A DNA stretch of 40,072 bases from Thermoleophilaceae bacterium (GTDB lineage Bacteria; Actinomycetota; Thermoleophilia; Solirubrobacterales; Thermoleophilaceae). Made by a program: the position numbers and the translations under genes. Positions within the stretch are counted from its first letter, which is position 1. Each line of letters starts with the position of its first letter. The DNA lies in contig JAICJR010000006.1 of NCBI GenBank assembly GCA_025928345.1, positions 1 through 40,072 of the forward strand. Direction: 5' to 3'. This document shows, in pieces, positions 17,115 to 22,665 of this stretch. The notes under the pieces were generated by a model. The model was given only the letters and a program-made list of their open reading frames with translations, was not told the origin of the DNA and ran no database searches.

Positions 17115-17977
17115 GCAAGATCGCCTTCATCCTCGCGGGCGGCGCGTCGCGCGGCGCCTACCAGGCCGGCTGCCTCAAGCGCCTCGACGACGAGGGCATC
17201 GTGCCCGACCTGATCATCGGCTCCTCGATCGGCGTCTGCAACTCGCTCGTCTACACCACCGGTGGAGCCGACGCGCTCTGGGCCTTCTGGTACCGCGCCC
17301 GCTCGCTGCCGCAGATCCTCGACGTGTCGCTGCGGCGCAACGCGATCTTCGGCAACTCGTTCTTCTCGATGGACAGGCTCGTGCGCTACGTCGAGAAGGA
17401 GGTGGACTTCGACCGCTGCTTCCACTCCGACCGCGAGCTCACCTACATCCTCGCCAACCTTTCCGCGGGCAGCGAGGAGCTACGCGGCAACCGCACCGAG
17501 GAGACGGTCGACCGGTTTCGCACCGTCACTCGCATCGGCTACTCGATCCCGATTCTCCACCCGCTCATCGAGCTCGACGGCGACATGTACGCCGACGGCG
17601 GCTTTCTCTGGAACGTGCCGTTCGAGTACGCCGAGCAGTGGGGCGCCACCGATATCTACATCCTCTCGGTCGTCCCCTCGGAGCTGCCGCGCACGGACTC
17701 GCTGCGCTTCGTCCCTCAGGTGGCGATGCGCATGTACGACGTGTTCTGGCGCACGGTCGGCAACTCATCCCGTCTCGAGAAGAAGCTCGAGAGCGGCAAG
17801 TACCACGGCATCAACGTCACCGTGCTCGAGCCGAGCCCGGAGACCGGCATGTTCGACCCGCTCGCGATGCTGAACGCGCATCCCGGCAAGTCGAAGAAGC
17901 TCCTCTGGGAGGGCTACCGGGACACCGAGCGCGTCCTTCACGGGCAGCCCGCCGAAGGTGCCCGCCGCCCTCGCTAA
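17111..17977 (+). CDS. Patatin-like phospholipase
   Basis: 288 residues from GTG 17111, overlapping the epimerase stop. The oxyanion hole GGASRGAYQAG, nucleophile motif GSSIG (Ser39) and the dyad Asp162 in YADGG are all present, so the Ser-Asp hydrolase should be active. It is predicted cytosolic, with no signal peptide. It likely releases fatty acids from glycerolipids. Co-translation with the HpnA-like epimerase suggests lipid or membrane modification. The last residues are Arg/Pro-rich. Confidence 0.88.
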
Positions 17978-17980
17978 CCT
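17975..17980 (+). promoter_or_regulatory. Candidate -10 box (TAACCT) for the glutaredoxin-like gene
   Basis: TAACCT overlaps the patatin stop TAA and lies seven bases before ATG 17988. Confidence 0.4.
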
Positions 17981-17987
17981 CGGTCAC

Positions 17988-18248
17988 ATGGCGACTCTCT
18001 ATCGCTGCAAGACGCCCACCGACCTCCTGTGCGCCTGTGGAAAGGTGGCTAGAAGGTTGCGCCGAGCGGGTATCGAGTTCGACGAGGTGCGAGTGCCATA
18101 CCTGAAACGCGACAGGCCCGAGGTGGAGGAGCTCACCGGTCAGCGCTGGGTGCCCGTGTTCGTGCACGGCGAAGAGGTGATCAGCGACTCCAAGCGCATC
18201 TGCGAGTACATCGACCACCTTCAGTCGCGGCGAATGGAGACCGCCTGA
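17988..18248 (+). CDS. Glutaredoxin/GST-N-like small thiol protein
   Basis: 86 residues from ATG 17988. It has a thioredoxin-like pattern: LYRCKTPTD at the first strand, a cysteine pair CAC (Cys15, Cys17) where glutaredoxins have CPYC two helix turns earlier, then the cis-proline segment WVPVFVHG and ISDSKRICEYIDH, which matches glutaredoxin/GST N-domains (the SxxI glutathione-binding turn). The unusual CxC and the extra Cys7 make activity as a standard glutaredoxin uncertain. Its stop overlaps the next ATG by one base. Confidence 0.75.
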   Translation: MATLYRCKTPTDLLCACGKVARRLRRAGIEFDEVRVPYLKRDRPEVEELTGQRWVPVFVHGEEVISDSKRICEYIDHLQSRRMETA

Positions 18249-18445
18249 TGCCTGGCTACCGCCGCGCATACCGCACCGCCAAGAAGATCTACCCGCTGAT
18301 GCTGATGGCGTACAGGCGCTGGGACTCGCTCAGCGACGCAGAGAAGCAGCGCTACCTCGCCCAGGCCAAGCGCTACTCGCGGCAGGCGACGACCTACGCC
18401 CGCCAGGCCGCGTCGCGCGCGCCGCGGCGCAAGCGCCCGAAGTAG
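18248..18445 (+). CDS. Small basic protein of unknown function
   Basis: 65 residues, strongly basic, with several Tyr (YRRAYRTAKKIYP, RRWDSLSDAEKQRYLAQAKRYSRQATTYARQA) and a lysine/arginine end. It is predicted to be mostly helical and has no membrane span. The WDSLSDAEKQRYLAQAKRY region looks like a short helical hairpin that could bind nucleic acid or membrane phosphate. It is translationally coupled to the glutaredoxin-like gene (ATGA). No family recognised. Confidence 0.6.
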   Translation: MPGYRRAYRTAKKIYPLMLMAYRRWDSLSDAEKQRYLAQAKRYSRQATTYARQAASRAPRRKRPK

Positions 18446-18448
18446 CCG

Positions 18449-19951
18449 CTACGGCCCGGGCGGGGTGCGCGGAATCTCGTAGCGCTTGGCGTGCAGGAAC
18501 GCCGAGCGCGGCCCGTTGCGACGTGCCGCGCCGGAGGCGGCCGACGCACGCGCCTTCTTGCTCGTCCAGGACACCGGCGCGGGCGGGTAGCGCAGCAGCG
18601 CGGGCCACGTGTTGTTGTCCACCTGCCCGGTCACGGGCAGCGCGTTCGCGGCCTGGAACGCCCCTACGCCGTTCACCGTGGCGGTGTCGAACGTCCCCGT
18701 CGGCGACACGGGCTGTCCCGCCGACATGAGGTGCTCCTGCGCCCAGAGCACGACATCGCCCTTCGAGCCCGACTTGAGTAGCGGGTAGCCTGGAGGCAGC
18801 GGCGCGACGGGCGCCGGCTCGGGCGGAGCGATCGCCTGCCAGCCCGCGGTCGAAGCCGACTGCCACGACCACCAGCTCACGCCCGGGGCGCCGTAGCCCT
18901 CCGACAGCGCGCGGAAGCGCTGCACGTCGGAGGTCGACGGGTTGTCGTAGAGCTGCCCCAGCGGGAAGATCTGGCGCCCGTACACGGAGTTCCACTCGTA
19001 GGTGTGCGAGAGCGCGGTGTCCACGCTCGTGCCGATCGCCTTCCAGTACACCTGCGGCGCGTTGTACTGCGCGCCGTTCGGGCCGAGGAAGACCGAATAG
19101 GGGAGCGACGGGTGGAAGTCCACGTACGGGAAGCTCGCGAGGCCGACCGGGTAGTCGGGCCCGACGGTCGCGCGCAGGTCGTTGATGTAGGTCTGCGCCT
19201 GCGAGTAGAGGCCCTCGTACTGGCCCTCGGCGTCGATCACGAGGCAGTCCGCGCCGGTCTGCGCGGCGCGCGCGCCGAGCGCGGCTTCCGTCGCCGGGTC
19301 CTTGCCGTACACAAACTGCCACGCGCACACGTGGAGGCCCGATGCCTTGAGCTGCGACACGAGCGTGGGGGAGAACTGGCTCCACCACGAGGTGCCGTCC
19401 GAGCTCTTCACGAAGACGGTGTTCACCCCGTACTGCGCGGCCTGGGCGGAGATCCCGGCGGTGGTGCCGTCGGCAGACTTGCTCACGTACCAGATCCACA
19501 TCCCGTTGCCGTCGAATGCGGTGCCGCTGCCGCGGATCGCGTGCGGCGCGATCGTCTTGTGCACGTGGAGCGGGCCGACCACATTCGAGCGAACGCCGTG
19601 GGACCCGATGATGCGGATGCGGCCCGACTTGGCGGTCGTCGGCACGCTCGTGACGTAGCCGTCGCCCCTGCGCACGCGCAGCTTCGAAGTGAGAGCCGCG
19701 CGCTTGCCGCCCGATGCGGAGTGGGCGCGGCGGCTCCACACCACCACCATGCCGTGCCTCGTGAAGCCATGGCCGCGGAAACGCAGCCTCCCGCCCGGGG
19801 CGACGGTGTGGGGGTCCCTGCTGCACACGGCCACCGGCCAGCAGCGCACCGAGCTGATGTGCGGCACGTGCGAGCGGGCGTCAGCGGAGGGAGCGCTGAA
19901 CGAGAGAGCGGCCGCTGCAAGGGCCAGGAGGGTTGCCGTGCGAGTTCTCAC
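18449..19951 (-). CDS. Secreted protein with TIM-barrel-like core and peptidoglycan-binding domain
   Basis: About 500 residues from GTG 19951, which gives an immediate signal peptide (RTRTATLLALAAAALSFSAPSADA); TTG 19990 is an alternative. After ~110 residues resembling an immunoglobulin/IPT-like fold (HTVAPGGRLRFRGHGF), the middle section (about 135-360) has the repeated strand-helix pattern of a glycosidase-like barrel: WIWYVSKSADG, VNTVFVKSSDG, GADCLVIDAEGQYEG, VGLASFPY, QVYWKAIG, GVSWWSWQS. Residues ~385-445 are a PG_binding_1 domain (GSKGDVVLWAQEHL...VGAFQAANALPVTGQVDNNTW). It probably binds or trims cell-wall glycans; catalytic activity is not proven. Confidence 0.78.
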   Translation of the reverse strand: MRTRTATLLALAAAALSFSAPSADARSHVPHISSVRCWPVAVCSRDPHTVAPGGRLRFRGHGFTRHGMVVVWSRRAHSASGGKRAALTSKLRVRRGDGYVTSVPTTAKSGRIRIIGSHGVRSNVVGPLHVHKTIAPHAIRGSGTAFDGNGMWIWYVSKSADGTTAGISAQAAQYGVNTVFVKSSDGTSWWSQFSPTLVSQLKASGLHVCAWQFVYGKDPATEAALGARAAQTGADCLVIDAEGQYEGLYSQAQTYINDLRATVGPDYPVGLASFPYVDFHPSLPYSVFLGPNGAQYNAPQVYWKAIGTSVDTALSHTYEWNSVYGRQIFPLGQLYDNPSTSDVQRFRALSEGYGAPGVSWWSWQSASTAGWQAIAPPEPAPVAPLPPGYPLLKSGSKGDVVLWAQEHLMSAGQPVSPTGTFDTATVNGVGAFQAANALPVTGQVDNNTWPALLRYPPAPVSWTSKKARASAASGAARRNGPRSAFLHAKRYEIPRTPPGP

Positions 19952-20041
19952 AGCTCTCTGTCTAATCGGCACGGGCCGAAAGTCCTGCAAGCACGGGTAT
20001 TAGTAACAGAGGGTGCGCGGCGGAGTTGCGCTGGAGAGGCG

Positions 20042-20106
20042 GGAGGCCGGAGACCGGAGGCCGGAGGATCCGTCCCCTCCCGCCTCCGGCCTCCGATCCT
20101 CCGACC
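20042..20106. repeat. Compact hairpin built of 7-bp repeats (GGAGGCC type)
   Basis: Left arm: GGAGGCC, GGAGACC, GGAGGCC, GGAGGAT (20042-20069). Right arm (20082-20106) is the complementary type and pairs with about 22 of 25 bases of the left arm, leaving a ~12-base C-rich loop. It ends on the first base of the grxD stop codon, so it sits at the 3' end of the bolA-grxD operon and upstream of the secreted-protein gene. A terminator role is plausible although there is no T-run. Same unit family as 14554-14778. Confidence 0.8.
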
Positions 20107-20501
20107 TAGCTCAACCGGTTCTCTAGACCGACTGGACCAGACTGCGGTGCGGAGGCTTCTGGTGCCCGCGGCTCTTCCTCTGGCTGCTCTACGCCGAGCG
20201 CCTGCGCCAATTCGCCTGATTCGTACATCTCGAGGACGATGTCGCAGCCGCCGATGAGCTTCTTGTCGATGAAGAGCTGCGGGATCGTCGGCCAGCCCGA
20301 GAGCGCGGACAGCTCCTCGCGGATGCGCGGATCCGGCAGGATGTCCATCGCCGCGTACTGGACGCCCATGGCGTTCAGCGCGGCGGAGGTGCGCATCGAG
20401 AAGCCGCAGCGCGGCGCGTCCGGCGTGCCTTTCATGAACAGCATCACGTGGTTCTCGTCGATCGCGTTCTGAAGGAAGTCGCGAATCTCCTGGTTGGTCA
20501 T
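20106..20501 (-). CDS. grxD: Monothiol glutaredoxin, Grx4 family
   Basis: 131 residues with the CGFS active site (Cys32) preceded by VMLFMKGTPDAPR, then GWPTIPQLFID and IGGCDIV, the glutathione and [2Fe-2S] contacts of class II glutaredoxins. These proteins carry Fe-S clusters between scaffold and targets, often as heterodimers with BolA, whose gene lies directly upstream with a 4-base overlap. The last ~27 residues are a low-complexity Glu/Pro/Ala tail not needed for the fold. Confidence 0.95.
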   Translation of the reverse strand: MTNQEIRDFLQNAIDENHVMLFMKGTPDAPRCGFSMRTSAALNAMGVQYAAMDILPDPRIREELSALSGWPTIPQLFIDKKLIGGCDIVLEMYESGELAQALGVEQPEEEPRAPEASAPQSGPVGLENRLS

Positions 20502-20737
20502 CGGGTGCCCCCCGGGGTCGAAGTCTTGATTGAAAGAGCGTGGATTGGCCCGCCCACCTCATCGCCGAAGATCCCGTACACGAGCTGGTGCTGCTCGATG
20601 CGGGACAGCCCCTCAAAACGGTCCGAAATCACCTCGGCGCGGAAGTGATCGCCGCCGCCCGTGAGGTCCTCCACGGACGCCGTCGATCCAGGCAGCGCGC
20701 TCTCGATGCGTGTTTTCAGCTCTTCAGGCGTGGGCAT
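20498..20737 (-). CDS. bolA: BolA-family protein
   Basis: 79 residues from ATG 20737. The BolA pattern is clear: PEELKTRIESALPG, the DHFRAEVISDRFEGLSRIEQHQ core with the FxG-x-R-x-x-R helix, and a C-terminal GPIHALSIKT strand with the conserved His that binds the shared cluster with Grx4. It is the first gene of bolA-grxD, overlapping grxD by four bases. It likely modulates Fe-S delivery or sensing of iron status. Confidence 0.93.
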   Translation of the reverse strand: MPTPEELKTRIESALPGSTASVEDLTGGGDHFRAEVISDRFEGLSRIEQHQLVYGIFGDEVGGPIHALSIKTSTPGGTR

Positions 20738-20741
20738 ATTC

Positions 20742-20780
20742 GTCCGACAAAGATAGCTGGGAGTAGAGCTACAATCGGAC
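20742..20780. promoter_or_regulatory. Divergent Fe-S promoter region with nested dyads
   Basis: The 47-base gap between bolA and the IscA-type gene contains GTCCGA (20742-20747) facing TCGGAC (20775-20780), and inside it TAGCT (20754-20758) facing AGCTA (20767-20771), with centres 1.5 bases apart. One regulator could control both directions. It does not show the CAAC-N6-GTTG SufR pattern. Confidence 0.45.
20770..20775 (+). promoter_or_regulatory. Candidate -10 box (TACAAT) for the IscA-type gene
   Basis: TACAAT, close to the TATAAT consensus, is followed by nine bases and ATG 20785. Confidence 0.5.
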
Positions 20781-20784
20781 ACGA

Positions 20785-21141
20785 ATGGTCACCCTCACCG
20801 ACATCGCCGCCGAGAAGGTAAGCGGCTTCCTGGCAGACCAGGAGCCCAACGACAGCGCCGGACTCCGTGTGGGAGTGCGCGGCGGGGGCTGCTCAGGCTT
20901 CCAGTATGCGCTTGCTCTCGACGAGAAGCGCGAGGGCGATCACGTGTTCGAGGACCACGGCATCCGCGTGATCGTCGACGACGCCAGCCTGCAGTACGTG
21001 ACCGGCTCCGTCGTGGATTACAAGGAGAGCCTGATGGGCGCCGGCTTCGAGGTGAACAACCCGAACGTCGTGGCTGCCTGCGGATGCGGCTCCTCTTTCC
21101 GCGTAGCGGATGAAGATCCGAGCTGCGGCGCCCCCGCCTGA
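20785..21141 (+). CDS. erpA: A-type iron-sulfur carrier (IscA/ErpA family)
   Basis: 118 residues with the three cysteines of A-type carriers: Cys36 in GGGCSGFQY and Cys99/Cys101 in CGCGSSF. It accepts a [2Fe-2S] or [4Fe-4S] cluster and passes it to apo-proteins such as those of isoprenoid synthesis. It is divergent from bolA-grxD across 47 bases, making a small Fe-S trafficking locus. Whether it is ErpA or IscA in function cannot be settled from sequence. Its stop touches the start of a decayed glycosylase gene. Confidence 0.9.
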   Translation: MVTLTDIAAEKVSGFLADQEPNDSAGLRVGVRGGGCSGFQYALALDEKREGDHVFEDHGIRVIVDDASLQYVTGSVVDYKESLMGAGFEVNNPNVVAACGCGSSFRVADEDPSCGAPA

Positions 21142-21608
21142 CCGCTCGCACCTTCTCCATAGAGCCTGACGGTCCGTTCTCGCTGCGCGAGGCGGCGAGC
21201 TTCGGCTTCGGGCCTGCGGCCGGACAGGGCGGCGACGTGATGCGACTCGCGTTCGTCGTCGACGGCTTCACCTCTCACGCGGGTGTGCTGCTTCGTCAGG
21301 ACGCTGACGGCGTCGTGCACGGCGAGGTGCAGCGTGGCGACGCGGACCTCAGCGCCGTCGAGCTCAGGTCCGGCGAATCCTGTCGCTCGACTACTCGGGC
21401 CGGGAGTTCCTGAAGGTGGGGAAGCGCGACCCGGTGATCGGCCGTCTCCAGACGCGCTTCCCGGGACTGCGACCCGTGCTCTTCAACTCGCCCTACGAGG
21501 CGGCTGCCTGGGCGGTGCTGAGCCAGCGCCGCCGACGCCCGCAGGCGATGAACCTGCGCCGCGAGCTGAGCACGAGGCGACCGCGGCGCGCTCGGCGAGA
21601 TGGCCTGA
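21138..21608 (+). pseudogene. Decayed DNA-3-methyladenine glycosylase-like gene
   Basis: In frame from 21138, codons read TARTFSIEPDGPFSLREAASFGFGPAAG and onward to LSAVEL, matching the N-terminal domain of DNA-3-methyladenine glycosylase 2-type proteins. Near 21365 one base is missing, and the homology continues in another frame (VRRILSLDYSGREF..., FPGLRPVLFNSPYEAAAWAVLSQR). Around 21575-21585 the frame shifts again and stops at TGA 21606-21608. No ATG, GTG or TTG begins it, only CTG 21138 overlapping the previous stop. The catalytic helix-hairpin-helix half is missing. A sequencing error could explain the first lesion but not the lost 3' half. Bases 21609-21707 hold no gene. Confidence 0.75.
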
Positions 21609-21707
21609 AGCCTGCCGAATGGCGCATTCATCCGCGCCCACTTACGTATCCGCGCGGCGCGACGCGGGTACCCGGAGCGGGAGTCCCCGGAGCGAAAGGA
21701 GCGCAAG

Positions 21708-21950
21708 TTGGCGACACAGGACACAGTGGCCCTCGGTGAGGAGGCGCGGACCGCGTTCACGCGGTTGCTGCTCGAGAGAGTCCGGCAGGACAAGTATCCG
21801 AGCGTGAGTCAGATGGACCTGATCGAGCAGGTGATGCCGCCGACGCTGATTCGGGACTACCTCAACGTGCTGCTCGAGAAGGTGGCGCAGGACAACTCAC
21901 CGAGCATCCCGATGCTCGCCCGCATCGCCCGGATTTCTCAGCAGCTATGA
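21708..21950 (+). CDS. Small helical protein with an internal repeat, unknown function
   Basis: 80 residues from TTG 21708, with AAAGGAG (21695-21701) at a good distance. The protein seems to be two copies of one helical unit: LLLERVRQDKYPSVSQMDLIEQV and, about 31 residues on, VLLEKVAQDNSPSIPMLARIARI, sharing the LLE-x-V-x-QD-x-x-PS pattern. There is no signal peptide or membrane span. It follows the glycosylase pseudogene and overlaps the converging TetR gene by six bases. No named family recognised. Confidence 0.7.
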   Translation: MATQDTVALGEEARTAFTRLLLERVRQDKYPSVSQMDLIEQVMPPTLIRDYLNVLLEKVAQDNSPSIPMLARIARISQQL

Positions 21951-22571
21951 GGACGCCTGCTCGGCCAATGCGCTGAGCATCGACTGGCCGCCGGCGGCGG
22001 CGAGTGAGCCGAACAGGGTGCCGAGCAGCATGTCGCGCAGCTCGGTGCGCTCGAAGTCCCCGTTGCGGACCCAGTCAAGGCACGCGCCGTCCATGAACCA
22101 CAGCCAGGCTCGGACCGCCGCGCGGACCGGGGGAGTCGCCACCGTGCCTTCCGGAGTTATCCCGGCGAGGATGCGCTGGGCGGTGAGCTCGCGGACGTTG
22201 TCGATCAGCTCGCGCACCTCCGCCACGGTCGTCGCGCTCTCGATCAGCTTCTCGTACGAGGCGGAGTTCTCCTCGATCAGCTCGAGGTAGCCGTCGAGGC
22301 TGCCGGTGAGCTGCTCGAGAGGCGGCTTGCTGGGATCCGGCTCGGTCCGGGCACGCAGCTCCTCTGCGGCGCGGGCGAGGGTGGCCACGAAGAAGTCCCG
22401 TTTGCTCGGGAAGTAGTGGTAGAGCAGCGCCTTGGAGATCCCGGCCTCCCGCGCTATCTGAGCCATGGACAGCTCCCCGTAGGAGTGCCCCGTGAAGAGC
22501 TCGGTGCCCAGCTCGAGTAGCTGGCGCCGGCGCTCGTCCACCCCGAGCCGCGTGTAGGCGGGTTCGCTCAC
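21945..22571 (-). CDS. TetR-family transcriptional regulator
   Basis: 208 residues from GTG 22571. HTH: RRRQLLELGTELFTGHSYGELSMAQIAREAG followed by ISKALLYHYFPSKRDFFVATLARA. The C-terminal domain is helical and resembles regulators of lipid or stress genes, but the ligand is unknown. It is divergent from the DUF2339 gene. Its likely promoter is TCGACC (22602-22607) - 17 bases - TATAGT (22579-22584), then seven bases to GTG, so its mRNA would be leaderless. Both its own -35 and that of the DUF2339 gene lie inside one operator half, so it probably represses both. Confidence 0.87.
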   Translation of the reverse strand: MSEPAYTRLGVDERRRQLLELGTELFTGHSYGELSMAQIAREAGISKALLYHYFPSKRDFFVATLARAAEELRARTEPDPSKPPLEQLTGSLDGYLELIEENSASYEKLIESATTVAEVRELIDNVRELTAQRILAGITPEGTVATPPVRAAVRAWLWFMDGACLDWVRNGDFERTELRDMLLGTLFGSLAAAGGQSMLSALAEQASS

Positions 22572-22578
22572 CGCCCGG

Positions 22579-22584
22579 ACTATA
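22579..22584 (-). promoter_or_regulatory. -10 box (TATAGT) of the TetR gene
   Basis: TATAGT on the minus strand, 17 bases downstream of TCGACC (22602-22607) and seven bases before GTG 22571. Confidence 0.6.
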
Positions 22585-22588
22585 GCCG

Positions 22589-22646
22589 CTTGTTGACCGA
22601 TGGTCGATAGCGTGTTACGGTCCCTTATCTACCAGCGGTCAACAAG
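22589..22646. promoter_or_regulatory. Facing pair of 22-bp TetR-type operator copies
   Basis: A 22-base sequence at 22589-22610 recurs inverted at 22625-22646 with 19 of 22 positions identical; the outer 11 bases (CTTGTTGACCG / CGGTCAACAAG) match perfectly. The left copy also carries the near-palindrome TTGACC-GAT-GGTCGA (22593-22607). That palindrome supplies the -35 of both divergent promoters: TTGACC for the DUF2339 gene and TCGACC for the TetR gene. Two dimers on opposite faces of a 36-base spacer, or a loop, are possible. Confidence 0.75.
22616..22621 (+). promoter_or_regulatory. -10 box (TACGGT) of the DUF2339 gene
   Basis: TTGACC (22593-22598), 17 bases, then TACGGT. The start ATG 22666 has GGGAGG (22655-22660) five bases before it, so this transcript has a leader and a ribosome-binding site. 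Confidence 0.55.
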
Positions 22647-22665
22647 GGTCTTTCGGGAGGGTTCG

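Noticed and set aside
22600-22665. Upstream ATG 22600 for the DUF2339 gene
   Set aside because: It lies inside the operator and -35/-10 region; ATG 22666 has a good ribosome-binding site.
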